This document shows, piece by piece, positions 1 through 8,105 of a DNA stretch of 20,768 nucleotides. The stretch covers positions 1 through 20,768 of the forward strand of contig JAOLYI010000009.1 of the NCBI GenBank assembly GCA_028343315.1. The letters are read 5' to 3'. How positions within the stretch are numbered: position 1 is the first letter of the stretch; every line of letters starts with the position of its first letter. The stretch comes from Candidatus Pelagibacter sp. Its GTDB lineage: Bacteria > Pseudomonadota > Alphaproteobacteria > Pelagibacterales > Pelagibacteraceae. Position numbers and translations under genes: made by a program. A model generated the notes under the pieces. That model did no database searches. It worked only from the letters and a program-made list of their open reading frames with translations, and was not told where the DNA came from.

Positions 1-147
1 ATTTAAATCCGTAAATTTCCAATCTTCTTCTTTTTTATTTGGAAATCCATTTTTATAAAAAAGATCAAGATTTTCTTCCCTTAAATTTTTATCTTCAGGT
101 GAAAGATTTTTTATTTTTTCAACTTTGAAATCGTAAAACTGTTTCAT
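1..147 (-). CDS. sufD: SufD, Fe-S cluster assembly scaffold component (N-terminal fragment)
   Basis: Only the first 49 codons lie in the window; the gene continues beyond base 1. The visible peptide begins MKQFYDFKVEKI and contains the segment GFPNKKEEDWKFTDLN, matching the N-terminal signature of SufD proteins (a Gly-x-Pro, then an acidic stretch followed by W-[KR]-[FY]-T-[DN]-L). The ATG at 147-145 directly abuts the sufC stop codon at 150-148 (TAA|ATG), so it is the last visible gene of the iscR-sufB-sufC-sufD operon and is probably translationally coupled. In the family, SufD forms the SufB-SufC2-SufD scaffold in the cytoplasm and helps iron entry during cluster assembly. Identity is inferred from the motif plus position after sufC; the missing C-terminal part cannot be judged. 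Confidence 0.85.
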   Translation of the reverse strand, partial: MKQFYDFKVEKIKNLSPEDKNLREENLDLFYKNGFPNKKEEDWKFTDLN

Positions 148-882
148 TTAACTTATATTTGAGTACCCTGTTTTCTCTAGTTCGATACCTAATTCTGCAC
201 CACCTGTTTTAGCAATTTTGCCGTTTGACAAGACGTGTATAAAATCTGGTTTGATATAATCTAATAGTCTTTGGTAGTGAGTTATAATTAAAAAAGCGTT
301 ATCTTTATTTTTATATGAATTAACTCCATCTGCGACTATTCTTAAGGCATCAATATCTAAACCAGAGTCTGTCTCATCTAAAATTGATAACTTAGGTTGA
401 AGTAATTTCATTTGTAATATTTCATTTTTTTTCTTTTCTCCCCCTGAAAAGCCAACATTTAATTGACGGGATAAAAACTTTTCATCAATACCTAATTCGG
501 AAGCTTTTTCTTTTATTAATTTTAGAAAAGTTAAAGTGTCTATTTCTTTTTCACCTTTTGCTTTTCTCACAGCGTTTAAAGAAGTTCTTAGAAATATATT
601 TGTGTTAACCCCTGGTATTTCTAAAGGGTATTGAAATGCTAAGAATATCCCCTTTTGTGCTCTTTCTTCCGTACTAAGATCGTTAAGATCTGTTTCATTG
701 AATTTGATTTGGCCTTTTGTTTCATAACCATTTTTACCTGATAATACATTTGCTAATGTACTTTTTCCTGAACCATTGGGGCCCATTATTGCGTGAACTT
801 CGCCTGGGTTAATGTTTAAATTTAAGCCATTTAAAATATTTTTGTTATCAATTCTAGCCTCTAAATTTTGTATACTTAACAT
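148..882 (-). CDS. sufC: SufC, ATPase of the SUF Fe-S cluster assembly complex
   Basis: A 244-residue ABC-type ATPase, the usual SufC length. Visible are Walker A GPNGSGKS (34-41), Q-loop Gln84 in AFQYP, the signature FSGGEKK (145-151), which is the SufC-specific variant with Lys-rich continuation, Walker B LSILDE (165-170), the D-loop SGLD (173-176) and the switch His202 (ITHYQRLL). It has no membrane segment, as expected for a soluble ATPase. In the family, SufC dimerises within SufBC2D and uses ATP hydrolysis to open the SufB/SufD interface for cluster assembly. The start ATG (882-880) overlaps the sufB stop as TAATG, and the stop abuts the sufD start, so the order is the standard sufB-sufC-sufD. 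Identification is firm. Confidence 0.97.
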   Translation of the reverse strand: MLSIQNLEARIDNKNILNGLNLNINPGEVHAIMGPNGSGKSTLANVLSGKNGYETKGQIKFNETDLNDLSTEERAQKGIFLAFQYPLEIPGVNTNIFLRTSLNAVRKAKGEKEIDTLTFLKLIKEKASELGIDEKFLSRQLNVGFSGGEKKKNEILQMKLLQPKLSILDETDSGLDIDALRIVADGVNSYKNKDNAFLIITHYQRLLDYIKPDFIHVLSNGKIAKTGGAELGIELEKTGYSNIS

Positions 883-2318
883 TATCCTACGCTCCCCTCT
901 AAACTAATTGAAACAAGTTTCTGTGCCTCGACTGCGAATTCCATAGGCAATTGTTGTAGGACTTCCTTGCAAAACCCATTAACAATCAAACTTACTGCCT
1001 CTTCTTGATCTAATCCCCGTTGATTGCAATAATAGAGTTGATCCTCATTTATTTTTGTTGTTGTTGCTTCATGTTCTATTGTTGATGTTGCATTATTATT
1101 CTTAATATAAGGAATGGTATGTGCCCCACATTTATTACCCATTAATAATGAGTCACACTGAGTATAATTTCTTGAGTTACTGGCTTTATTTTTAATATCT
1201 ACAAGCCCCCTATACATATTATCTGCGTTACCAGCTGATATTCCTTTAGAAATTATTTTACTTTTTGTGTTTTTTCCAAGATGTATCATTTTTGTGCCAG
1301 TGTCAGCTTTTTGAAAATTATTTGTGATTGCTATTGAGTAAAATTCTCCAACTGAATTGTCTCCTTGTAAAATACAACTAGGGTATTTCCATGTAATTGC
1401 CGATCCTGTTTCAACTTGTGTCCATGAAATTTTTGAATTTTTACCTCTACATGCTCCCCTTTTAGTTACAAAATTATAAATTCCACCTACACCATTCTTG
1501 TCACCTGGATACCAATTTTGAACAGTTGAATACTTTATTTCTGCATCATCTAAAGCTACTAATTCTACATTAGCTGCATGAAGTTGATTTTCATCTCTCA
1601 TGGGAGCTGTGCACCCCTCTAAATAACTTACGTAACTTCCTTTATCTGCAATGATTAAGGTTCTTTCAAATTGACCGGTTTCGGACGCATTAATTCTAAA
1701 ATAAGTTGATAACTCCATTGGGCATCTTGTATTAGGAGGAATGTAAACGAATGAGCCGTCTGTAAATACAGCAGAATTCAAAGTAGCAAAGTAATGATCG
1801 CTTAAAGGTATTACTGAACCAAGATATTTCTTAACAAGATCAGGGTGTTTTTGAATTGCTTCTGATATAGAGCAGAATATTATTCCTTTTTTTGTCAGTT
1901 CGTCTTTGAATGTTGTTGCTACAGAAACAGAGTCAAATACTGCATCTACTGCTATCCCATTTAATCTTTGTTGTTCAACTAATGGTATACCAAGTTTTTG
2001 ATAAGTTTCTAGAATTTTAGGATCAATTTCGTCTAAACTTTTAGGTTTTTCAGATGCACTCTTAGGTGCAGAATAATAATATAAGTCTTGATAATTTATT
2101 TTTGGGTATTTAGGTTTTTGCCAGTTTGGTTCTTTTAAAACTTTTAACCTATTATAGGCCTTAAGTCTCCAATCCAACATCCATTTTGGTTCATTTTTTA
2201 TTTTAGAAATAAATTTAATAGTTTCTTCGTTGAGTCCTTTAGGAGCTCTTATGTTCTCTACATCTGTAGTAAAACCGTATTTATAATCTTGAGTGTTTTT
2301 TAAATCTTCTGTTTTCAT
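882..2318 (-). CDS. sufB: SufB, Fe-S cluster scaffold protein
   Basis: A 478-residue protein with the full SufB family length and fold signatures: [23 protein letters not shown] (110-132), [20 protein letters not shown] (191-210), [25 protein letters not shown] (231-255) and the C-terminal core [15 protein letters not shown] (391-405). Cys397 lies in the place of the cluster-accepting Cys405 of E. coli SufB, and His416/Glu417 follow in the conserved HEATT. The last residues, [20 protein letters not shown], are the typical SufC-binding tail. The protein builds nascent [Fe-S] clusters in the cytoplasm with SufC and SufD. Its ATG (2318-2316) overlaps the iscR-like gene's TGA as ATGA, and its TAA overlaps the sufC ATG as TAATG, pointing to translational coupling along the operon. 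Confidence 0.97.
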   Translation of the reverse strand: MKTEDLKNTQDYKYGFTTDVENIRAPKGLNEETIKFISKIKNEPKWMLDWRLKAYNRLKVLKEPNWQKPKYPKINYQDLYYYSAPKSASEKPKSLDEIDPKILETYQKLGIPLVEQQRLNGIAVDAVFDSVSVATTFKDELTKKGIIFCSISEAIQKHPDLVKKYLGSVIPLSDHYFATLNSAVFTDGSFVYIPPNTRCPMELSTYFRINASETGQFERTLIIADKGSYVSYLEGCTAPMRDENQLHAANVELVALDDAEIKYSTVQNWYPGDKNGVGGIYNFVTKRGACRGKNSKISWTQVETGSAITWKYPSCILQGDNSVGEFYSIAITNNFQKADTGTKMIHLGKNTKSKIISKGISAGNADNMYRGLVDIKNKASNSRNYTQCDSLLMGNKCGAHTIPYIKNNNATSTIEHEATTTKINEDQLYYCNQRGLDQEEAVSLIVNGFCKEVLQQLPMEFAVEAQKLVSISLEGSVG

Positions 2319-2740
2319 CTATTCAAAGTTTGGTTTTTTTTTACTAAATCTTGTAGTTTTACTTTTTCAAAGAAATTATTGATATGCTGATCTAGCTGAT
2401 CCCATAGATTATGGGTTATACATTTTGTAGATTTATTGTTACAGCCTCTTTTTGACTCCTTCTTGCAGTTCAAAGTTTTTACTTCTTCGTCTACAGCTGA
2501 AATTATATTCGAAATTTTAATCTCTTCTGGTGAAATTTCTAATGTATAACCACCTTTTGCTCCTCTTACACTTTTCACTAAATTGTTATTTTTAAGTTTA
2601 ATAAATATTTGTTCTAAATAGGCTAAAGAAATATTTTGTCTTAAAGAAATATCTGTTAAGCTAATAGGCCCTCTATCTTTAAATAAAGCAAGGTCTGCCA
2701 TAGCCATTACCGCGTATCTACCTTTAGTTGTTAATTTCAT
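2315..2740 (-). CDS. iscR: Rrf2-family Fe-S-sensing transcriptional regulator (IscR-like)
   Basis: A 141-residue Rrf2-family winged-helix protein. The start [19 protein letters not shown] is the family hallmark; the recognition helix region [37 protein letters not shown] (31-67) follows. Three cysteines (C92, C100, C107) and His110 lie where IscR ligates its [2Fe-2S] cluster (E. coli C92, C98, C104, H107). Cys spacing here is 7 and 6 intervening residues instead of 5 and 5, while the C-x2-H pair is kept. First gene of the suf operon, overlapping sufB by ATGA, so it probably autoregulates the operon according to Fe-S status. Rrf2 proteins also include RirA-like iron regulators; IscR-like is favoured by the Cys/His pattern, but the exact subclass is an inference. 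Confidence 0.88.
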   Translation of the reverse strand: MKLTTKGRYAVMAMADLALFKDRGPISLTDISLRQNISLAYLEQIFIKLKNNNLVKSVRGAKGGYTLEISPEEIKISNIISAVDEEVKTLNCKKESKRGCNNKSTKCITHNLWDQLDQHINNFFEKVKLQDLVKKNQTLNR

Positions 2741-2778
2741 AATTTACCGTTGTAATACAGTAATTTTCTTTTAATTCC

Positions 2779-2791
2779 TACTAATTTAGTA
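2779..2791. promoter_or_regulatory. 13-bp palindrome, candidate IscR-type operator for the suf operon
   Basis: TACTAATTTAGTA is a perfect inverted repeat (TACTAA, one central base, TTAGTA), 38 bp upstream of the iscR start, a position that would overlap or flank the suf promoter. A symmetric site fits a dimeric Rrf2 regulator acting on its own operon. It does not match the E. coli IscR consensus well, and AT-rich DNA yields palindromes by chance, so the assignment is tentative. Confidence 0.35.
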
Positions 2792-2849
2792 TGATTTAAA
2801 AAATTTTATTTGACGCAGAAAAACGTGATATAAAACAATACTTTTTTTT

Positions 2850-2868
2850 AAAAATAATAATCATTATC
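2850..2868. promoter_or_regulatory. Fur-box-like 19-mer upstream of the alpha/beta hydrolase
   Basis: AAAAATAATAATCATTATC matches the classical Fur box GATAATGATAATCATTATC at 16 of 19 positions, with the right half-site (ATCATTATC) perfect and the left half 6 of 9 in palindromic terms. It ends 4 bases before the hydrolase ATG and lies 110 bases from the iscR start. Its position is downstream of any likely promoter of the hydrolase, compatible with repression. AT-rich background raises the chance of coincidence. Confidence 0.4.
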
Positions 2869-2872
2869 AAAT

Positions 2873-3529
2873 ATGAAACCTAAAAGTTTAGAAATCTTTA
2901 TACCGGGACCCGCTGGTAGGTTAGAGGCAAAATATTATAAAAATCCAAAATTTGGTTCTCCCGTTGCAATCGTATTGCATCCTCATCCTCAATATGGAGG
3001 AACAATGAACAATAGAATAGTGCAACTTATGTACAATATTTTTTTAGAAAATGGTTTTTCAGTAATAAAAGTAAACTTTAGAGGCGTTGGAAAAAGTGAT
3101 GGGGTATTTGATAACGGACAAGGAGAATTATCTGATGCCGCAGCTGCATTAGATTGGATCGAAAGACAAAACTTAGATTATAGTCAATGTTGGGTATCTG
3201 GATTTTCTTTTGGTTCTCTCATTTGCATGCAGTTAATAATGAGAAGACCTGAAGTAAATAATTTTATTGCTGTATCACCACAACCAAATGTTTATGATTT
3301 TTCTTTCCTGGCCCCATGTCCAACATCTGGACAAGTGATTTACAGTGAAAATGACGAATTAGTAACTAAAGAAAGTATTAACGACCTAGACAATAGAATT
3401 AAAAGTCAAAAAGGTGTTGAAGTAATTTTTTCTAAAATAAAAAACTCAAATCATTTTTTTAAAAATAAAGAAAAAGAATTAACATTAGAAATTGAAAAAT
3501 ATTTAAAAGAAAAAACCGCTCTTATTTAA
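2873..3529 (+). CDS. Alpha/beta hydrolase (COG2945-like)
   Basis: A 218-residue cytoplasmic alpha/beta hydrolase. Visible are the strand and oxyanion segment VAIVLHPHPQYGGTMNN (31-47), the FRGVGKSDG loop (69-77), the nucleophile elbow GFSFGS with Ser112 (GxSxG), a candidate acid Asp161 (SENDELV) and catalytic His194 (SNHFF). The HPHPQYGGTMNN segment is characteristic of the small COG2945-type hydrolases common in proteobacteria, whose substrates are unknown. No signal peptide is present. It is divergent from the iscR-suf operon, with a Fur-like box just before its start, so a link to iron or Fe-S physiology is possible but inferred only from position. Its stop codon shares the tetranucleotide TTAA with the stop of anmK on the other strand. 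Confidence 0.85.
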   Translation: MKPKSLEIFIPGPAGRLEAKYYKNPKFGSPVAIVLHPHPQYGGTMNNRIVQLMYNIFLENGFSVIKVNFRGVGKSDGVFDNGQGELSDAAAALDWIERQNLDYSQCWVSGFSFGSLICMQLIMRRPEVNNFIAVSPQPNVYDFSFLAPCPTSGQVIYSENDELVTKESINDLDNRIKSQKGVEVIFSKIKNSNHFFKNKEKELTLEIEKYLKEKTALI

Positions 3530-4644
3530 TTTTTTATTAATTCTCCTCCTACACAAGGTATTTTACAACCAGTAGTATTAGGAAAAGAAATTGGCAGTCC
3601 TTGAACTGATCTAATAGCTAAAAAAGCAAAAGCTTGAGATTCAACAAAATCTCCATCTATTTTATAATCATCAATTAATCTTAAAGTTATATCTGGGGAT
3701 AAATTTTTTTTAATTTTTTGAAGTAAAACTGAGTTTTTTCTTCCTCCACCACAGACTAATATTTCTAAAATTTTTTCTTTAGAATTTTTTAAAGATAAAG
3801 ATAATTCTTCACTAATAATTCTTGCGGTAAAATCTGTAAGCGTTGCAACACCGTCTTCAAGACTTAAACCCCTTGCAAAAGATACATCGAAATCATTTGT
3901 GTCCAAAGACATTTTTTTTTTATCATTTCTGTTCATATATAATTCTTGGGCTTGCTCTAAAATTATCTCATTTTTTGTTCCGCTCAAAGCAAGACGACCA
4001 TCCTGATCAAATTTTTTATTTGAGTTAGTTCTTACCCAATTATCTATAAGACAGTTTCCAGGTCCAATATCTTTACTTATTAATTCAGAAAGGTTGTTAT
4101 TTTCTTTAACAATAGTGATGTTTGAGATTCCTCCTATATTAAGAAAACAAACTGGTAATCTAATTTTTTTTTGAATACTAACTAAATGATGGAAGATGGG
4201 TGTTAAAGGTGCACCCTGACCTCCATTCAAAATATCATTGCCTCTAAAATTATAAACTATACTTTTATTACATAATTGATTTAATAATTTTCCATTCCCT
4301 AATTGTCTTGAAATTTTTTCTTTAGGGTTATGATAAATAGTTTGACCATGAAAACCTATAATAGTTTCATCGCTAATATTAAGTTTTTTAATTATTTCAG
4401 CATGAAAAATTGTTATTTTTCTTTCTAAATTATCTATTTCTTTACTGTATGTTGTTAGATGATCAATTTTACGAATTTTTTCTTTTAAATTGTGAATATC
4501 TTGATAAATTTCAGAATTATATTCAAAATATTCATCTTTAATTAATTCATATTGATTTACTCCATTGGTCTTTATTATAGATGCATCTACCCCATCTCCA
4601 GAAGTGCCGCTCATTAAACCTAAAGAGATCCATTTTTTTTGCAT
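3526..4644 (-). CDS. anmK: Anhydro-N-acetylmuramic acid kinase
   Basis: A 372-residue member of the AnmK family. The N-terminus SLGLMSGTSGDGVDASI (7-23) carries the phosphate-binding GTSGDG; GFHGQTIYHNP, LNGGQGAPLTPIFH and LNIGGISNITIV follow in the order found in the family, then the DIGPGNCLIDNWV segment and the ATP-site LVCGGGRKN. The enzyme opens and phosphorylates 1,6-anhydro-MurNAc to MurNAc-6-phosphate using ATP, in cytoplasmic peptidoglycan recycling. The MurQ etherase that normally takes the product is not in this window. The gene is divergent from tyrS with a 55-bp spacer and convergent with the hydrolase gene. Confidence 0.95.
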   Translation of the reverse strand: MQKKWISLGLMSGTSGDGVDASIIKTNGVNQYELIKDEYFEYNSEIYQDIHNLKEKIRKIDHLTTYSKEIDNLERKITIFHAEIIKKLNISDETIIGFHGQTIYHNPKEKISRQLGNGKLLNQLCNKSIVYNFRGNDILNGGQGAPLTPIFHHLVSIQKKIRLPVCFLNIGGISNITIVKENNNLSELISKDIGPGNCLIDNWVRTNSNKKFDQDGRLALSGTKNEIILEQAQELYMNRNDKKKMSLDTNDFDVSFARGLSLEDGVATLTDFTARIISEELSLSLKNSKEKILEILVCGGGRKNSVLLQKIKKNLSPDITLRLIDDYKIDGDFVESQAFAFLAIRSVQGLPISFPNTTGCKIPCVGGELIKN

Positions 4645-4671
4645 ATTTTTATTTATTTATAACAATTTTTG

Positions 4672-4677
4672 TATAAT
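4672..4677 (+). promoter_or_regulatory. Candidate -10 box of the tyrS promoter
   Basis: A perfect TATAAT lies 22 bases before the tyrS ATG in the 55-bp anmK/tyrS spacer, which would give a leader of about 16 nt. The region 17 bp upstream (TTATTT at 4649-4654) is a poor -35 element, and there is no clear Shine-Dalgarno before the ATG. The opposite strand must also carry the anmK promoter in the same short spacer. Confidence 0.45.
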
Positions 4678-4699
4678 AGTTGCTTAAGTAAATATCACT

Positions 4700-5938
4700 A
4701 TGAAAAACAATTTTTTGAGAGAAATGCAAGAGAGAGGTTATCTTAATCAGTGCACTGATTTAGGTAAATTAGGTGAAATTTGTAATAAAAAATCAATATC
4801 TGGTTACATAGGTTTCGATTGTACTGCTAGCAGCTTGCATGTTGGCAGTTTGTTACAAATTATGATTTTAAAGTTAATGCAAAAACATGGTCATCAACCA
4901 ATTGTTCTATTAGGTGGAGGCACAACGTTAATTGGCGATCCATCTGGAAAAGACTCAACAAGAAAAATATTAGATCAAAATGAGATTAAAAAAAATATTA
5001 AAAGTATTACAAGAGTATTTAACAAAATTTTAGATACGTCTAATAAAAATACTACTCCGATATTTGTAAATAATGCTGAATGGTTAACAAAATTAAATTA
5101 TATTCAATTTCTTAGAGATATAGGAAGTCATTTTACAATTAATAAAATGCTTACTTTTGATAGTGTAAAATTAAGATTAGATAGAGAGCAATCTCTTAGT
5201 TATATGGAATTTAATTATATGATCTTACAAGCATATGACTTTTATCAATTGTTTATGAAAAATAACTGTATTTTACAAATTGGTGGATCAGATCAATGGG
5301 GGAATATCATAAATGGAACTGATTTAATCAGAAGAAAGTTACAAAAAGAAGCTTATGGTCTAACTTCTCCATTAATTACTCTAGCATCTGGAGCAAAGAT
5401 GGGAAAAACTGAAAATGGTGCAATATGGTTGAATGAAGATCAATTATCTCCTTATGACTACTGGCAATTTTGGAGAAATACGGATGATAGAGATGTAAAA
5501 AGATTTTTAAATTTCTTTACTGAAATAGAGCCAGCAGAAATAAATAATATTTATGAAAAAGAAAAAAATATAAACAATTTAAAAATTTTATTAGCTAATG
5601 AAGCTACTAAAATACTTCATGGTAAAGAAGCTTCGAAAAAAGCGGAGCAAACAGCTAAAGATACATTTGAGGGTAGCGGCCTCAGTTCAGGGTTACCTGA
5701 AATTAGAATTAAATCTAATGAAGTCAAAAAAGGTATTAACATATTAGATTTTATCGCGGAAAATAAAATTTTATCTTCAAAAAATGAAGCTCGAAGAGCA
5801 ATAGCTAATAGAGGAATTAAAATTGATGATGTAATAATTGAAAATGAAAAAAAAATTCTTCGACTAGGTGATTTTAAAAAAAATCTTCTGAAAATTTCAT
5901 ATGGAAAGAAAAAACACTATATAGTTAAGATTATTTAG
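4700..5938 (+). CDS. tyrS: Tyrosyl-tRNA synthetase
   Basis: A 412-residue class I aminoacyl-tRNA synthetase of the bacterial TyrRS type. The HIGH-equivalent is HVGS at 47-50 within FDCTASSLHVGSLLQIM; LLGGGTTLIGDPSGK (70-84) and QIGGSDQWGNI (193-203) form the tyrosyl-adenylate pocket; the KMSKS-equivalent is KMGKT (233-237). Residues from about 340 to the end form an S4-like RNA-binding domain (ILSSKNEARRAIANRGIKIDD). It charges tRNA-Tyr in the cytoplasm. It stands alone on the plus strand, divergent from anmK and convergent with the AsmA-like gene, whose 3' end overlaps it by 8 bases. Identification is firm. Confidence 0.97.
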   Translation: MKNNFLREMQERGYLNQCTDLGKLGEICNKKSISGYIGFDCTASSLHVGSLLQIMILKLMQKHGHQPIVLLGGGTTLIGDPSGKDSTRKILDQNEIKKNIKSITRVFNKILDTSNKNTTPIFVNNAEWLTKLNYIQFLRDIGSHFTINKMLTFDSVKLRLDREQSLSYMEFNYMILQAYDFYQLFMKNNCILQIGGSDQWGNIINGTDLIRRKLQKEAYGLTSPLITLASGAKMGKTENGAIWLNEDQLSPYDYWQFWRNTDDRDVKRFLNFFTEIEPAEINNIYEKEKNINNLKILLANEATKILHGKEASKKAEQTAKDTFEGSGLSSGLPEIRIKSNEVKKGINILDFIAENKILSSKNEARRAIANRGIKIDDVIIENEKKILRLGDFKKNLLKISYGKKKHYIVKII

Positions 5939-8102
5939 TAGTTTTATTTCTGTCAATAATCTTTTGTATAAATCTTGGTGTTAACGTTCTGAGTGGATTA
6001 ATTGTTGTTTTCATTTCTCCTTTTGAACCTTTGATTTTAAAACTTATTCCAAATAAACCTTCACCTACTTCTTTTGGTATAACAATATTTCCAATTACAG
6101 GTATTTTTGAAATTATCTTATTTAATGTTTTTGCCGGAACTAGAGTTCCTCTTAAACTAACTAAATCATTTTCATCTTGATAACCCTCCATTAAAACTGA
6201 AATACTTGGGCCTAAAGCTATTATTTCATTAATTTTTAAGAAATTTTCTTTTTTTTCCATATTAATTTCTAATTCATCAAAAGATATACCTTCGCCCTTT
6301 GCCAAATCTTCTAAACCTCCTAAATCAGCTATAGACAACAATTTTATAACTCCGGGGGCATTAATGACTTTAAAATTTTCAATTTTGAGTTTCGAGCTTG
6401 ATGCTGAGCCATCTATAAGAGATGTAAAAAGCAGTTTTCCTCCAGAAAGACCATTAAAAAAATTATACTCTGTTAATAATGGCTGCGTTAAATCCGAATA
6501 AATTTCTAAATATTTTTTTTTTGTTTTTTTATCTTTTCGCATGGATATATCTAAAAAATTATTCCCTCCAAAATCACCTTTTGAAGAGATTTTTACAAAT
6601 TGACCTCCCTCTATTTCTCCAATTAATTTGAAATTTTTGAGAATATCAGTCATTGATACTTTGATGTTTTTAAAATCAATTTCAATATTACTATTTAATT
6701 TTTGAAATTTATTTTCACTATTCCGATTGGTAAAAAATTTAGCTAAATTAGTTGCATCAAATTTATTACCTTTTATTTGAATTTTTTTCCCGTTTTCAAT
6801 AAAAAAATCATTGTTTGTAGTTTTTACTTTTATTTTTTTAAATGTTGAAAATTTATTTTTTTGGAATCGCAAGTCCTCAATTAATATTAAGTTTTTTCCT
6901 TCTTCAAGATTAAGTTTATTTATTTTAAGATTATTAATTTTTTTTTCAAAATTTAAAGAAAGTTTAGCAATAGAGTCTTTTGGTTTTACGTAATTTATAA
7001 TTCCTAATTCTAAACTATTTCTATAACTAAGATTTAATTTTAAATTCATTAAATTGTTTTTCCAATTATTTTCAAAATTTATTTTCAAAAAATCAAGATT
7101 GTTAAATGAATACTTTCCTTCACTCTTTAAGTTGATAATTTTTGGTTTAAAGATCGATGTAATTTGCAAATCTGATAAATAAATTTCCTTAATTTTTTCA
7201 GTTATTAAACTATTTTTCAATGGATTTAATAGTTCAAATTTGCTTTCTTTAATATTACCTGAAATTTTATAATTGTAATCTTTTACTTTATAGGTTTTAT
7301 CCAAATCAATGGATAGGTAATTATTAAAATTTGCTTTCAAGCTTTTAACATTATTTGCAAATTCGTACTTACTAAAAAATTTTGTATATTTTTTAACAAG
7401 TTTTTCATCAAAATTTAATTTTGAATTAAAATTTGAATTTAATTTGATTCCATTCTCTAAATTAAGCTTTATATCGCCATCAGATATTTTGATATCTTCT
7501 ATGTTTCCAAAAACATTTTTAATTAAAATATCATTTTTATCTGCAAAAAAATTCAAGCTTACTTTTGTTAACATTAAATTACTAAATAATTGAGCTTTCA
7601 ATTCTTTGATATTACCTCTTGCTATGAAGTCTTTAATATCCCCCTGTTTTGTTAAAAAAATTTCAATTTCAGAGATTAATTTTCCTTTTTTAATTTTATT
7701 ATTTAGCAAACTTTTTAAATTTGAAGGTTTAATTATCGTTGATAACTTATTTAATTGTGAGACGTCTATTTCTTCTAAGATTAGACTAATTTTTTTAATT
7801 TCTGGGCTTGATTTTAATAAAGATAAAAAATCAATATAAACTTTTATATTTCGGACAGGCACAAAAGTATCTCTATAAGTAATTTCTGGATTTTGTGTTT
7901 CTAAAAATAAACTTAATTTTTTTGGATTAATTTTAAATTTTATTGTTTCTAAATTTAAATAAATATTTTTTGTTTGAGAAACTTTCTGTGATATTAGTCT
8001 ATTAAACTTATTTGTTTCAATTCCTACAGTCGATAATGCCACCAATAGAGAAATGAATAAAAGAATTGATAATAAAACTAAGTTAATTATATTCTTTTTC
8101 AT
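5931..8102 (-). CDS. AsmA-like (DUF3971/AsmA C-terminal type) envelope protein
   Basis: A 723-residue protein with one N-terminal hydrophobic segment (about 6-26, signal anchor) followed by a long periplasmic region rich in beta-strand-like repeats, Lys, Asn and Ile. The C-terminal part contains INAPGVIKLLSIADLGGLEDLAKGEGISFDELE (about 580-612) and the final NPLRTLTPRFIQKIID, features of the AsmA-like C-terminal domain seen in YhdP-like proteins. In E. coli this superfamily acts in lipid transport between the inner and outer membranes; that role here is inferred. The middle is very divergent and I cannot delimit its domains. It begins 3 bases after the prfB stop and is probably the last gene of a mrcA-prfB transcript. 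Its stop overlaps the tyrS stop region on the other strand (TTATTTAG). Confidence 0.72.
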   Translation of the reverse strand: MKKNIINLVLLSILLFISLLVALSTVGIETNKFNRLISQKVSQTKNIYLNLETIKFKINPKKLSLFLETQNPEITYRDTFVPVRNIKVYIDFLSLLKSSPEIKKISLILEEIDVSQLNKLSTIIKPSNLKSLLNNKIKKGKLISEIEIFLTKQGDIKDFIARGNIKELKAQLFSNLMLTKVSLNFFADKNDILIKNVFGNIEDIKISDGDIKLNLENGIKLNSNFNSKLNFDEKLVKKYTKFFSKYEFANNVKSLKANFNNYLSIDLDKTYKVKDYNYKISGNIKESKFELLNPLKNSLITEKIKEIYLSDLQITSIFKPKIINLKSEGKYSFNNLDFLKINFENNWKNNLMNLKLNLSYRNSLELGIINYVKPKDSIAKLSLNFEKKINNLKINKLNLEEGKNLILIEDLRFQKNKFSTFKKIKVKTTNNDFFIENGKKIQIKGNKFDATNLAKFFTNRNSENKFQKLNSNIEIDFKNIKVSMTDILKNFKLIGEIEGGQFVKISSKGDFGGNNFLDISMRKDKKTKKKYLEIYSDLTQPLLTEYNFFNGLSGGKLLFTSLIDGSASSSKLKIENFKVINAPGVIKLLSIADLGGLEDLAKGEGISFDELEINMEKKENFLKINEIIALGPSISVLMEGYQDENDLVSLRGTLVPAKTLNKIISKIPVIGNIVIPKEVGEGLFGISFKIKGSKGEMKTTINPLRTLTPRFIQKIIDRNKTTK

Positions 8103-8105
8103 TTT

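Larger units (their letters stand above)
2741..2872. promoter_or_regulatory. Divergent control region between iscR-suf and the hydrolase gene
   Basis: The longest-but-one spacer of the window (132 bp) separates the divergent suf operon and alpha/beta hydrolase gene. It must hold the promoters for both. It contains a perfect 6-bp inverted repeat around 2779-2791 and a Fur-box-like 19-mer at 2850-2868 (both listed separately). A TTGACG at 2810-2815 resembles a -35 element on the plus strand, but the nearest TATAAA (2829-2834) is only 13 bases downstream, too close for a normal sigma-70 spacer, so no complete promoter is claimed. I see no Shine-Dalgarno before either start. Confidence 0.6.

Noticed and set aside
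2810..2834. TTGACG...TATAAA as a hydrolase promoter
   Set aside because: The 13-bp spacer is too short for a sigma-70 promoter; at best one of the two elements is real.
3843..4028. Plus-strand open frame antisense to anmK
   Set aside because: Shadow of a conserved gene; no family features and no initiation signals. The same applies to plus-strand frames at 6811-6993, 7606-7839, 8412-8594, 11224-11406, 13627-13875 and 20363-20557.
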